Of a stretch of DNA of 40,780 bases, positions 28,860 through 36,959 are shown piece by piece (position 1 is the stretch's first letter; every line of letters begins with the position of its first letter). This DNA is from Erwinia pyri (lineage in GTDB: Bacteria > Pseudomonadota > Gammaproteobacteria > Enterobacterales > Enterobacteriaceae), in NCBI RefSeq assembly GCF_030758455.1, contig NZ_CP132355.1:1-40780 (forward strand), read 5' to 3'. The position numbers were made by a program, and so were the translations under genes. The notes beneath the pieces were generated by a model. It made no database searches and was not told the origin of the DNA. It saw nothing but the letters and a program-made list of their open reading frames with translations.

Positions 28860-29711
28860 GTGAAAATAGTAACTAAGCTGACGAAAGTCAGGCATAGAAA
28901 TGAAGTTGGTGTAACTCTTTCATCTCTTTCTCTTTCTGCAAAGAGAGTTCTTTTTCTTGCTCTTTGCCAGATTGATACGAAAGAGATGTTAGACGACGAT
29001 ATATTAGAAGTTGATTCTGATTTTTTCTCAAAAGCTACATCTTTAGACAAACATGCGGCTTACGCTGCTTTAAAAGAAGGCGCTAAAGTGCTTTCATCGA
29101 CAACCTTAGTTTTAAATCGAGATGATTTGAAAAATCTAGCTAACGAGCTTGGTATTTTGTCATCTAAAAATAAAATTCCAGATCGTATGGATTTAAATTT
29201 AACTGAATTTTGCGTTTATTACGATAATTTAGCAACTGTAAAAATAAAGTTTACCAACACGGCGAAACGGTACTTTTCAAAGTTGATGGGTTCAGAAAAT
29301 AGATATACTACGCAGGTTTTAAAATCCGTTGTTCTTTTGAATAGCACAAATTCTACTAATTTATATCAAGTGATCAGAAAGCATTATAGTCAAAATGTTT
29401 CAAAAAGAAGTTTCGAAATATCAGTGGATGAACTCAAAGATGAAATGGGACTCTATGTTATCGATGGGGATGAAAAAGTTTACAAATATCCGAAGTATTC
29501 TTTTTTTGTTCGTGATGTAATAAGTAAAAGTATAAAAGAAATAACTGATAAGACAGAAATAAAAAAAGTTAGCTTTTCTGTCGTTGGTAAGAAAGGTAGA
29601 ATGGCTCATATGCTGAAGTTTGATTTTTCTATAAATGAAGATGCAAATATGCAAGAAGAAGAAATTAAATTCCTTGAGGAATTTGACAGGAATGTACCTT
29701 CAAAAAAATGA
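28860..29711 (+). CDS. pir: Pi-type replication initiator (Rep_3 family)
   Basis: 283 residues from the GTG at 28860, which has GAGG six bases upstream; a TTG at 28848 would add MRLI and lines up with the R6K start but has no ribosome site. The pattern KVRHRNEVGVTLSSLSLSAK, RVLFLALCQIDTKE, then NLYQVIRKHYSQNVSKRSFE and ISVDELKDEM follows R6K Pi closely, with two winged-helix domains. It binds the iterons, bends the origin and controls its own promoter. The C-terminus is charged (EEFDRNVPSKK). R6K Pi is about 305 residues, so this is slightly shorter. Confidence 0.92.
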   Translation: MKIVTKLTKVRHRNEVGVTLSSLSLSAKRVLFLALCQIDTKEMLDDDILEVDSDFFSKATSLDKHAAYAALKEGAKVLSSTTLVLNRDDLKNLANELGILSSKNKIPDRMDLNLTEFCVYYDNLATVKIKFTNTAKRYFSKLMGSENRYTTQVLKSVVLLNSTNSTNLYQVIRKHYSQNVSKRSFEISVDELKDEMGLYVIDGDEKVYKYPKYSFFVRDVISKSIKEITDKTEIKKVSFSVVGKKGRMAHMLKFDFSINEDANMQEEEIKFLEEFDRNVPSKK

Positions 29712-29719
29712 GGTAAACT

Positions 29720-30163
29720 ATGGCTAAAGTTTATGAATTCCCCCAAGGTGCAGACCGCCAGAGACTCAAAAGAGAAATAGCAAGTCAGAGTAAAGAGCGG
29801 CTGAACGCTAAAGCGGGTCACCCGGTTCTGAAGTACATTAAGTGGAGTTGGTTTTATCTACGTTTCCTTGCAGCGGGATTCATGCATTTCATTTCTGTTG
29901 TTGCACTGGCTATCCTTGCTGCGTTTAGCAAAGCGATATTCTGGATTGGTGGCCTGTTCTGCGTGATCACCTGGTTTCACCTTGAACACCAGTTCTGGAC
30001 GCCTCACAATTTCACGATACCAGTTATCGTTACTTTGTGGGGGTTGAGCCTGTTCGCTGCTCCGCTCATGCAGCTGCTGAACAATAAAATGCCGTGGTAT
30101 CGCCTACTGGTTCCTGACGCGAAAGACGCAAGCATCGAGGCCACCCATGATGAGTCTAAATGA
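29720..30163 (+). CDS. bis: Bis-like membrane protein behind pir, 147 aa
   Basis: It starts MAKVYEFPQGADRQRLKREI, then has three hydrophobic segments (LRFLAAGFMHFISVVALAIL, AIFWIGGLFCVITWF, IPVIVTLWGLSLFAAPLMQL) and a hydrophilic end. Position directly behind pir (8 bases) and size match the bis gene of R6K-type plasmids, needed for the alpha/beta origins in R6K. The name is by position and memory. It would be co-transcribed with pir. Confidence 0.65.
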   Translation: MAKVYEFPQGADRQRLKREIASQSKERLNAKAGHPVLKYIKWSWFYLRFLAAGFMHFISVVALAILAAFSKAIFWIGGLFCVITWFHLEHQFWTPHNFTIPVIVTLWGLSLFAAPLMQLLNNKMPWYRLLVPDAKDASIEATHDESK

Positions 30164-30232
30164 CCAGCTATGTTCGTTCCTTTTGCCTTTTACCATGGGT
30201 TTTGCAACGTGTAGGATGCCAGTTATTTTACC

Positions 30233-30317
30233 TGCGATGCAGGATAGGGCAAACGCCGTAAAATGACGCTATCGCGCCCTTTTCCGGCATTTGCCCGGTG
30301 ACCTACAGTCGGTTCTT
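30233..30317. other. oriT copy 2, inverted relative to copy 1
   Basis: The 85 bases are the reverse complement of 24641-24726 with about ten differences, most of them in the inverted-repeat arms. The nic motif TATCCTGC lies on the minus strand at 30246-30239; the cut would fall between 30240 and 30239. It points away from copy 1, so the two would transfer opposite strands. The 5.6 kb between them holds the replicon. R6K's oriT-alpha and oriT-beta have this arrangement. It lies 13 bases ahead of the 117-aa gene. Confidence 0.82.
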
Positions 30318-30330
30318 TTTGGAGAAAATT

Positions 30331-30684
30331 ATGAAGTTCAGAGTAAAAGAATTTATAGAAGACAAATATGCTAAGGCAATTAATATTTTAAGGGGAAACT
30401 TAAAAGAAAAACACCATGTATTTTATGGCGTGAGATTAAGTGAAATTCTTTTTCCTGAGAGTAATTATGGTTCTGAAGAATTTTTCAAGGAATTCGACTC
30501 GATTAATAGCGTCATTCTGCCTTTGGTCATTTTTGATTTAAAAGAGAGAAAGCCGATTATGGTTATCGGCTTCGGTGAGGTGTCGGGAGAAGCTTTACTT
30601 GTTGATTCTGGTATTGGTGTGGTTTCTTTAAGAGCTTTAAGTGATTTACTGCTTGTTGAAGAACTAACTTCTTTATTTGACTAA
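30331..30684 (+). CDS. Hypothetical protein next to the second oriT, 117 aa
   Basis: Unknown protein: MKFRVKEFIEDKYAKAINIL, then VFYGVRLSEILFPESNYGSE and VILPLVIFDLKERKPIMVIG. Alpha/beta, soluble, acidic. GGAG lies six bases before the ATG. Its promoter and start lie at the edge of the oriT duplicate, in mirror position to taxA at the other copy, so it probably is among the first genes expressed when transfer starts from this side. No family recognised. Confidence 0.65.
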   Translation: MKFRVKEFIEDKYAKAINILRGNLKEKHHVFYGVRLSEILFPESNYGSEEFFKEFDSINSVILPLVIFDLKERKPIMVIGFGEVSGEALLVDSGIGVVSLRALSDLLLVEELTSLFD

Positions 30685-30733
30685 AAACAATGGGATTGAT
30701 TAGCTGGTAATGTTAAAAAATCATATCTATCAA

Positions 30734-31264
30734 TCATAACCAGGCATACAGGCTTCTGGCGACGTTGTAAAACAGTTCAGGCAGAGTAGTTAGGGCAGTA
30801 CCTAGTAGGGTTAAAAGAGTTGTGCTGACAATCCACCCCGTCTGACCAGCTAAAGCCTTCGGCAACGTCATTTCTTCATGGTATCTGATAGAGTCAAAGC
30901 ACATCCGCATATGAAGTCTCAGTATTTGTATTTCCGAATCCGTTCTTTTGGTATCCTCTTGCAGATTCTTAATATCTTGACGTATTGACTCAAAATCCCT
31001 CTCGAAATCATTAGCATAATTACGCATATTTGTAGTGTTTCTAAAGCTGGAAGATTTATTTATTCGTGGTTCAGGAGTCGGTTGAAAATTTGCCCTAATA
31101 GCTTGTAATTTGGCACTCATAGTTAGAGCGATTGTTCCAAGACCCGATAGTAAAGCTAGTAAGAAACCGAAAACCATCATATAGTTGTTTTCAAACCGTC
31201 CCATAAAAACGAAAGTTATAATTATGATGGCCGCAATTAGGGTCGCTTTCGATATTTTTTTCAA
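30734..31264 (-). CDS. Membrane protein with coiled coil, 176 aa
   Basis: Unknown protein. Two N-terminal hydrophobic segments (ATLIAAIIIITFVFMG and MMVFGFLLALLSGLGTIALT), a coiled coil at about 88-122 (FERDFESIRQDIKNLQEDTK, RTDSEIQILRLHM) and a third hydrophobic stretch (GWIVSTTLLTLLGTALTTLP) near the C-terminus. It faces the 117-aa gene convergently. A membrane-bound sensor or adapter would fit the topology; no enzyme motif is present. Confidence 0.65.
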   Translation of the reverse strand: MKKISKATLIAAIIIITFVFMGRFENNYMMVFGFLLALLSGLGTIALTMSAKLQAIRANFQPTPEPRINKSSSFRNTTNMRNYANDFERDFESIRQDIKNLQEDTKRTDSEIQILRLHMRMCFDSIRYHEEMTLPKALAGQTGWIVSTTLLTLLGTALTTLPELFYNVARSLYAWL

Positions 31265-31342
31265 TTTTTCTTACCTTCAAGAAGTTACCTTCTGTTTTTC
31301 TGGGAGTCATCCTTAACATCATTCCTTAATTCATATCTCCCT

Positions 31343-31624
31343 CTAAAGCTTCGCGGATTCCATAATCCAGTGAGTTTTCTTGTTTTCTTCTAGGCTGTCA
31401 TAGGCGGCCAGCGCTGCCTTAAGAATCGTCGTCCTGCTTTGGCCTGTCCTCACTGACTCTGTCTCCAATATTTCATCAAAGGTATCTGACAGTCGAAAAT
31501 TGAATAACCTGGCTTTGCTTGCCGCTGGCTTCCTGGTTGCGCCGGATATAAACCGGGCTGTTTCAGCACTTGTTGCTGGTTCCTGTGATTCCTGGACTAC
31601 CGGACGATTAAGTTTTAAAGCCAT
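31343..31624 (-). CDS. ParB-type RHH partition protein, 93 aa
   Basis: An unstructured N-terminal half (MALKLNRPVVQESQEPATSA) precedes a C-terminal ribbon-helix-helix (KARLFNFRLSDTFDEILETE, SVRTGQSRTTILKAALAAYD). This is the ParG-like plan of type Ib partition partners: an arm that stimulates the ATPase and a dimeric DNA-binding domain. It lies 90 bases behind parA, on the same strand, with TCTTTA repeats between. It should bind the repeat clusters. Confidence 0.8.
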   Translation of the reverse strand: MALKLNRPVVQESQEPATSAETARFISGATRKPAASKARLFNFRLSDTFDEILETESVRTGQSRTTILKAALAAYDSLEENKKTHWIMESAKL

Positions 31625-31666
31625 TTTATATACCTCATAAACGTCTAATTTAACTGATAAAGATTA

Positions 31667-31707
31667 TATCATCTTTATACTATCTTTATAATGTAAAGAT
31701 ACCCCCT
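31667..31707. repeat. TCTTTA repeats between parA and parB-like gene
   Basis: Several ATCTTTATA-type units lie in these 41 bases (CATCTTTATAC, TATCTTTATAA, and TGTAAAGATA in the other direction). They match the motif cluster upstream of parA and are probably ParB-type sites for local control of the small gene. Confidence 0.65.
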
Positions 31708-31714
31708 TTATGCG

Positions 31715-32377
31715 CTAAATAATTCCGATTTCCTGCGCCACAAGTTCGATCTGTGCCTTGGCTGTTGAAAGGCTCGATGCGCGGCTTACGTCATGTACAC
31801 CAGCCCCTTCATTACAGGAACTTTCAAAAACATCTAGCTCAGAGATTCGGGTCTTAAGTGGTTGTATCCAGATGCTGTCTGACCGGAGTAGTTTGTCCAG
31901 GTCGATAGCGGCCTTTCGGTGTCGCGGTTTTGCAGAGTTGATTCTGGTGAACAATACCCACGGTTGTAGGCCTGAATTCGTCTTCTGCGACGTGCGGACT
32001 TTTTCAGTCACGCTCGTAAGCGTTTCACTTTCAAAATCAGAGGACGGCTTAACCAGTGTTATCACAATATCTGACACTGTAAGTGCGCTACGGAACTCCT
32101 GGCTGTCATGGCCGGGGCAATCCACTATAAGTACGTCACAAAGCTTTTTAAGGCGTTTAATTTCGTTGCTGACGTTACCGTATGCCTCACTGACGTGGAT
32201 GGCTGGTAAACCGTTTGCGATTCTCTTCTCGTTCCAGCTCAACAGGTCTGGATTTTTATCAGTTTTCAGGATAATGACTGTCCTGGCTTTGTTGACCAGC
32301 ATTGAACCCGTATTGGCTACGTAGGTGCTTTTCCCTACCCCACCTTTATCAGAAACTACCAGTAAAGCTTTTCCCAT
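31715..32377 (-). CDS. parA: ParA-type partition ATPase, 220 aa
   Basis: MGKALLVVSDKGGVGKSTYV carries the deviant Walker A motif (KGGVGKST, 11-18). LCDVLIVDCPGHDS holds the Walker A' Asp and ISDIVITLVKPSSDF the Walker B-like strand. The size and lack of an N-terminal HTH place it in type Ib. It segregates the plasmid by moving on the nucleoid. The upstream A+T-rich region with TCTTTA repeats is its centromere and operator. Confidence 0.92.
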   Translation of the reverse strand: MGKALLVVSDKGGVGKSTYVANTGSMLVNKARTVIILKTDKNPDLLSWNEKRIANGLPAIHVSEAYGNVSNEIKRLKKLCDVLIVDCPGHDSQEFRSALTVSDIVITLVKPSSDFESETLTSVTEKVRTSQKTNSGLQPWVLFTRINSAKPRHRKAAIDLDKLLRSDSIWIQPLKTRISELDVFESSCNEGAGVHDVSRASSLSTAKAQIELVAQEIGII

Positions 32378-32388
32378 CTCCGCACCCT

Positions 32389-32570
32389 CTCTTTATGTTG
32401 TCTTTATGATGTCTTTACGATGTAAAGTTTTTCTTGTCTTTACATCATCTTTATACGCTGAAATCTTTATATCGTAAAGCGCTTATAAAGATAACTGTAT
32501 CTTTATGTATGATTTACAATGTAAAGACATTGGCATCTTTACATCATCTTTACTGTTTCTTTATCTTTAA
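32389..32570. repeat. Centromere-like TCTTTA repeat cluster (parS)
   Basis: About a dozen TCTTTAY units occur in both directions over some 180 bases upstream of parA, for instance CTTTATGATGTCTTTACGAT. TCTTTACATCATCTTTA occurs twice (32437-32453, 32536-32552). It is the expected partition site and the parA operator in one. The region also contains the parA promoter. Beyond it, 32571-32695 leads to the resolvase and may hold its recombination site (inverted GCGAACC / GGTTCGC at about 32632 and 32689). Confidence 0.85.
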
Positions 32571-32695
32571 ATGCGTTGTGACCATGTCACGTTATGGCAC
32601 CTTTTGCTGGTTCTGTTTCGGTATACCTACCGCGAACCATCCAAAACGGGTACTGTATAGCTATGGTCAGTTAACTTAAACCGAACTGGTTCGCT

Positions 32696-33367
32696 ATGAC
32701 GACTCAAACAGTACCGAAAGGCTTTGTCAGGGCTTATCTTCGTGCCTCGACGACAGAACAGGACGCAACCCGTGCGCTGGATACGATTAACAGCTTTGCT
32801 ACTGAACGTAACCTGAGTATCTGCAACTACTACATTGAAAACGAATCAGGTTCCCGGCTGGAACGGCCGGAACTGTTCCGGCTGCTGAAAGACTGCCAGT
32901 CTGGCGACATTATGCTGGTAGAGGATGTGGATCGGCTTTCTCGACTCACAGGAGAGGACTGGAACAGCCTCAAGAAAATGATTCGACTGAAGGATATCCG
33001 CGTTGTGGCCGTAAACGTGCCTACAACCTGGCTTTCTTCTTCAGCGAATGATTTTGACAGCCGCATGTTTGCGGCCATAAATGACATGTTGCTCGATATG
33101 CTGGCCGCTGTAGCGCGCAGAGACTATGAGCAACGCAAAGTGCGTCAGAAGCAGGGTATAGAGAAGGCCAGAAGGGAAGGGAAGTACAGGGGGCGTCAGG
33201 TTAACCAGTCACGGTACGATGCAATCAATAAACTCCTTGCCAGTGGCAGCTCATGGAGCCAGGTGCAAACGATCATGGGCTGTAGTCGTGGCACAATTAG
33301 CTGTGCGGTGAAGCAGAGCGAGAAGTTACGCCTGAATGAATTGTCGTTACAACATCAATTGACTTAG
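32696..33367 (+). CDS. Plasmid serine resolvase, 223 aa
   Basis: The catalytic domain starts FVRAYLRASTTEQDATRALD; the Ser of LRAST (residue 18) is the nucleophile. DIMLVEDVDRLSRLTGEDW is the conserved active-site region. QKQGIEKARREGKYRGRQVN leads into the C-terminal helix-turn-helix. It has the longer build of the TnpR of some Tn3 relatives. Resolvases of this type turn plasmid dimers into monomers. The last third is repeated, diverged, at 153-304. No clear ribosome site was seen before the ATG. Confidence 0.9.
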   Translation: MTTQTVPKGFVRAYLRASTTEQDATRALDTINSFATERNLSICNYYIENESGSRLERPELFRLLKDCQSGDIMLVEDVDRLSRLTGEDWNSLKKMIRLKDIRVVAVNVPTTWLSSSANDFDSRMFAAINDMLLDMLAAVARRDYEQRKVRQKQGIEKARREGKYRGRQVNQSRYDAINKLLASGSSWSQVQTIMGCSRGTISCAVKQSEKLRLNELSLQHQLT

Positions 33368-33460
33368 TATTTTATGCTTAGACCTGACAAGATTTTTTTA
33401 ACCTAGCAGAGAAACACTACTATCATAATTCGGAATTTATTAAATAGTTAGGTGCATATC

Positions 33461-34402
33461 ATGGACAAAGAATCGCTCCTGTTAGTTAAATCAATCATTG
33501 AAGCTAATCAACAAGAAAATCCATTCAAAGACTATTTGTTTCCTGTTGCAATCTCCTTCTTTTCTGCGATTATGGGTGGTTTTATAGCCATGCGCATAAA
33601 TAATAAACAGGAAGTTAACAAGTCTGAGAAGGAGAAGTTCAATAATTCAATGAGGCTAATGTTCTTAGTCATTGAATCACTTAATAATTTAGTCACTATT
33701 AAGGCTAATTATAGACATATTGATACAGGAAATCCATATTTAAGATTTTGGGAATTCCCGGAAATTCTCTTCAAAGCTAGCCGACTTACAATGGATCTTT
33801 CGGATTTTTCATTTATTAAAGAAGTGCAAACCTGCAACTTTTCGAGACATGAAAAAATAAAAAGATTCATAATCTATAGGGTTTTCAGGAAGGAAGTGAA
33901 AAAGCCAAGCAAGTTAGAGTTAGGTAAATCTTGGCGAAACTTGTCAAGGTTGAGTGCCATGATATCCAATTACAACACTATTATATATCAAATTGATAAA
34001 AGAAATGTTATGGATGACGAAGCCAGAAAAAAAGCACATGACTACATAAAAAATAAACAAAGCACAAATAGCATCAGTTTTGAAGCGGTTCTACAATCCT
34101 GCCTTTCCGATAAAGAAATATTACAGTTAATTGATCTGACAGAGTTGACAATATCTCTCGTTGACCATGTTATTAGGGAAATGGATTCTTTTGTAAGAGC
34201 GTTCCCTGATATAGCTGAAAGTAATATCGACACTTCAAAATTAATGTCTGGTAAAAATGTTATTAGATATAATAATGATCGGCAGGTCTATACTGATACT
34301 TTGATAAAAACAATTGAACCAGACTTCCAATTGTTATCTTCAATGTTTGGCGATGATCTTGAATCAATTAAAAAAAGATATACTCTAGTTGAATGGTATT
34401 AG
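33461..34402 (+). CDS. Cargo gene 1: single-pass membrane protein, 313 aa
   Basis: Unknown protein. The start ATG (33461) follows AGGTG; a GTG nine bases upstream is less likely. A short N-terminal part (MDKESLLLVKSIIEANQQEN) precedes one membrane helix (about 24-46, YLFPVAISFFSAIMGGFIAM). The remaining 265 residues are helical, charged and cytoplasmic by the positive-inside rule (KEKFNNSMRLMFLVIESLNN, then DLTELTISLVDHVIREMDSF). The gene is visibly more A+T-rich than the transfer genes. With the next two genes it forms a plus-strand cluster between the resolvase and the resolvase remnant. A membrane-bound sensor or effector is one possibility. Confidence 0.75.
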   Translation: MDKESLLLVKSIIEANQQENPFKDYLFPVAISFFSAIMGGFIAMRINNKQEVNKSEKEKFNNSMRLMFLVIESLNNLVTIKANYRHIDTGNPYLRFWEFPEILFKASRLTMDLSDFSFIKEVQTCNFSRHEKIKRFIIYRVFRKEVKKPSKLELGKSWRNLSRLSAMISNYNTIIYQIDKRNVMDDEARKKAHDYIKNKQSTNSISFEAVLQSCLSDKEILQLIDLTELTISLVDHVIREMDSFVRAFPDIAESNIDTSKLMSGKNVIRYNNDRQVYTDTLIKTIEPDFQLLSSMFGDDLESIKKRYTLVEWY

Positions 34403-34442
34403 TTAAAGATAATTTTACTTTTATTTAAAGGAGTGAATAGCT

Positions 34443-35096
34443 TTGAATATTCGTTATATGTATGGTAAGAAAAAGTTTCTTAAGCCAGTAATCAGAGGGG
34501 AAAAAGGGATACGACTCAGTGATTTGTCACATTACTCTCGTATGGAAAATGAGGAGATGCGTGATAATGAAATGGAGAAAAAATTCACTTTAGATCGTTA
34601 TCTTTACCCAATACATATTAATGATACTCAGATCAATCCCGACAATATGACATCAGACCCTTACTTTACACTTTTCCCAAGGCATTGTTATTGTGTATGT
34701 TTTACGCGTAGGGGAAATGATCATGAGTTATATAATAAATTTCAGGCGGATATATGCATAGCCTTCGATGTGGAAAAACTACAGGAGCGATTAGCGCTTT
34801 TGTCAGAACGCTTCCCTGGGATTTACTTCCAGGGTAAGGATATTATTTACTATCATCCGGGGACGCCTCCCGGAACTTTCTTACCCGATGAACTTGTTTT
34901 CGTAAAGCCCCATTGCTTCATCCATGAGGCAGAATACAGGATTGCACTATTTTATCCGCTAAATAAGCGAGGGTTTGCAACTAAAGAAGGAAGGGATATA
35001 CCTTTCAGAATTGATGGGGAGTCAATGCATATGGAAGTCGGGCACATCGAACCTGGCTTTATCCGAGACTGCGTAATAGATGTGTTTTACCCTTAA
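34443..35096 (+). CDS. Cargo gene 2: DUF2971-like protein, 217 aa
   Basis: The TTG start has AAGGAG nine bases upstream. The pattern HCYCVCFTRRGNDHELYNKF, ICIAFDVEKLQER and VFVKPHCFIHEAEYRIALFY corresponds to the core of DUF2971 proteins (a Cys-Phe stretch, then a cytosolic alpha/beta domain with ExExR). These occur widely in bacteria and often in defence-type genomic islands, with unknown biochemistry. An aromatic- and His-rich central loop (YFQGKDIIYYHPGTPPGTF) is unusual. It lies 40 bases behind cargo gene 1. Family call moderate. Confidence 0.6.
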   Translation: MNIRYMYGKKKFLKPVIRGEKGIRLSDLSHYSRMENEEMRDNEMEKKFTLDRYLYPIHINDTQINPDNMTSDPYFTLFPRHCYCVCFTRRGNDHELYNKFQADICIAFDVEKLQERLALLSERFPGIYFQGKDIIYYHPGTPPGTFLPDELVFVKPHCFIHEAEYRIALFYPLNKRGFATKEGRDIPFRIDGESMHMEVGHIEPGFIRDCVIDVFYP

Positions 35097-35211
35097 AAAT
35101 AAGAGGTTACCTATTTATTTTCATGCCTGTTTTTATCTGACTGGACAGGGTTGTATTTCTGTTCAGTTAGATTAATGGCCTGATATTTACTTTGCTTCTC
35201 AGGAGTTGAAG

Positions 35212-35919
35212 ATGGAACCAGATATGGAATTTATGTATCCTAATATTATAGATTTCTTTGGCACAACTCTCTGTCACATCTGTCATTTTACAACTAATGA
35301 CCTGTTAAATTATGCTGATTATGATAAGTACGCGGAAGGAAATATACAGAAAAGCAAATTAGACGTGGATAACCATATAGGCCTCCTGCTGAAAAAAAAC
35401 GATGAAAGTGCTCATGATGAGATCATTTGCAGCTTCAGCAGTGAGTTCCAGGAATTTGGTGACATATATCCCTCGATCCACCGTAAGTCGATGGTGATCG
35501 CGCTATACAACTTTTTTGAACATCAGATAAAAACACTGTGCATTGAGGTCAACAGGCTGCTTCCGGCAGACATGAGCGCTAAGTATTTTCGTGACGTCTG
35601 CATTAAAAGCTACCGGAGATTTCTACGGCGTGAAGCGGGGTTCGATATGAAGCCGGGAGATATACTCTGGGAAGTCTGGGAGGATATGCTTAAGGTGGAG
35701 CAAATCCGTCATGTGCTGGTTCATTCTGAGGGGGAGATAGAAGAAAACCGGGTTGACCGGCACGCCGATATAAAGAGCTACTGCAAACGGAAAAAATGCA
35801 TCAGGCTTCACCGCTACCAAATTCTCCTTGATGGGGTCAGTTTGGATATCGAAAATTATTGTACGTTAAGGTTGTTTTTTGTACTGCCAGGCTGCGATAA
35901 GGGAGATCGACCACGTTGA
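35212..35919 (+). CDS. Cargo gene 3: HEPN-motif protein, 3' end cut off by the transposon
   Basis: The ATG at 35212 has AGGAG six bases upstream. Residues 157-175 (EDMLKVEQIRHVLVHSEGE) contain R166-x4-H171, the RxxxxH signature of HEPN ribonucleases in a helix (compare RNxxVH). The N-terminal 150 residues are helical (IALYNFFEHQIKTLCIEVNR, then KYFRDVCIKSYRRFLRREAG). The transposon IRL starts at 35833, after codon 207, so the last 28 residues now encoded come from transposon DNA. The original 256-residue protein ended with the piece at 2-154. HEPN proteins often serve as toxins or antiviral RNases. Loss of the tail may have inactivated it. Confidence 0.75.
   Translation: MEPDMEFMYPNIIDFFGTTLCHICHFTTNDLLNYADYDKYAEGNIQKSKLDVDNHIGLLLKKNDESAHDEIICSFSSEFQEFGDIYPSIHRKSMVIALYNFFEHQIKTLCIEVNRLLPADMSAKYFRDVCIKSYRRFLRREAGFDMKPGDILWEVWEDMLKVEQIRHVLVHSEGEIEENRVDRHADIKSYCKRKKCIRLHRYQILLDGVSLDIENYCTLRLFFVLPGCDKGDRPR
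35828..35832 (+). repeat. TTGAT target-site duplication, left copy
   Basis: TTGAT stands directly before IRL. The right copy is the final base T (40780) plus TGAT (bases 1-4). Five base pairs is the normal Tn3 duplication. The joint makes the circle complete and shows that this insertion happened by ordinary transposition. Confidence 0.85.
35833..35870 (+). repeat. Left terminal inverted repeat of the transposon
   Basis: 38 bases beginning GGGGTCAGTTTGGATATC and ending GTACGTTAAG. It matches the reverse complement of the right end at 40742-40779 with one difference (GGGG against GGAG at the outer edge). Confidence 0.92.
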
Positions 35920-36114
35920 CAGGCAGCTTTGAGCGAGGAGCGGACGTTTTACCATTAGTCATCTTGGTTCGGACTGGTAATAAAATTTTTAACGCTACTG
36001 AAATACAGCTGGATTAAGCATAGTCTTCAGTAGGCGCACTTCCATTCGCTAAACAAATGGTTGCCTTTGTTGCAGGAAAAGACATTATATCCTTTTAAGT
36101 TAAAGGGATTTTTT

Positions 36115-36810
36115 ATGAGTGATTCTGCATGCACATCAATCGGGCTGCTCCTGTTTCCGGCTCTTACTCAGCTTGATCTTACCGGCCCTTATGAAGTTTT
36201 CGTAAGAGCGCCAAACACAAAGGTTCATCTCATCTGGAAAAACCTGGACCTCGTGGTTTCTGATCGTGGTATGGCTATACAGCCAACTACGACATTCAAC
36301 GCATGTCCCGAACTGGATGTAATTTGTGTCCCGGGTGGTCCAGGGCAGATAAACCTGATGGAGGACGAAGAAGTCCTTTCGTTTATCCGTACTCAAAGTA
36401 AACAAGCAAAGCTCGTGACTTCGGTATGCACTGGGTCACTTGTTTTGGGAGCTGCAGGGCTTCTGAAGGGATACAAAGCAACTACGCACTGGGCTTCTCT
36501 GGATCAGCTCGCTTTGTTAGGTGCAGAGCCAGTAAGTGAGCGCGTAGTTCGTGACCGCAACCGTATAACTGGCGCAGGAGTGACTTCAGGTATAGATTTT
36601 GCTCTTAACGTCGTGTCAGAAATGTACGGAACTGATATCGCTCAGAATATTCAGCTGCATATGGAATACGACCCCGCACCTCCCTTTACCTGTGGCTCAC
36701 CCCGCACAGCATCTGAAGAACAGCTAAAAAAAGCACAGGAACAGGCTGCACCATTTATTGAAAAAAGGCGGCAGGCAACTTTCAAAGCAGCAGCGAGGCT
36801 TCAGAAATAA
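36115..36810 (+). CDS. DJ-1/PfpI family protein, isonitrile hydratase-like, transposon passenger
   Basis: 231 residues. The start is the ATG at 36115 with AAGGG upstream. Fold and motifs: IGLLLFPALTQLDLTGPYEVF, VICVPGGPGQINLM, then KLVTSVCTGSLVLGAAGLLK, with C105 as the nucleophile elbow and E27 (PYEVF) as its partner, and THWASLDQL after it. The pattern is that of the InhA isonitrile hydratase group (adds water to R-NC to give an N-formamide) more than of chaperone DJ-1, though other GATase1-like functions are possible. It lies between IRL and tnpR, so it travels with the transposon. A hairpin (36822-36840) follows. Confidence 0.82.
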   Translation: MSDSACTSIGLLLFPALTQLDLTGPYEVFVRAPNTKVHLIWKNLDLVVSDRGMAIQPTTTFNACPELDVICVPGGPGQINLMEDEEVLSFIRTQSKQAKLVTSVCTGSLVLGAAGLLKGYKATTHWASLDQLALLGAEPVSERVVRDRNRITGAGVTSGIDFALNVVSEMYGTDIAQNIQLHMEYDPAPPFTCGSPRTASEEQLKKAQEQAAPFIEKRRQATFKAAARLQK

Positions 36811-36821
36811 AGGCATAGGGA

Positions 36822-36840
36822 AAGAGGGAGTTTCCCTCTT
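36822..36840. terminator. Hairpin behind the DJ-1/PfpI gene
   Basis: AAGAGGGA (36822-36829) and TCCCTCTT (36833-36840) form an eight-base stem with a three-base loop. Only CAATTTG follows on the plus strand, so the terminator is weak or the hairpin mainly protects the mRNA end. The 36841-36959 gap up to the tnpR stop contains nothing else clear. Confidence 0.55.
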
Positions 36841-36959
36841 CAATTTGCAACGTCTTCTTCTGGCACGAAGTGGACTTCATCAGAACGCCAGTAATTAAAA
36901 GTGGTTGTAGGACCTAACTATTAGGTCATGACCGCAAATAAGCAACGTGATTCAACCTT

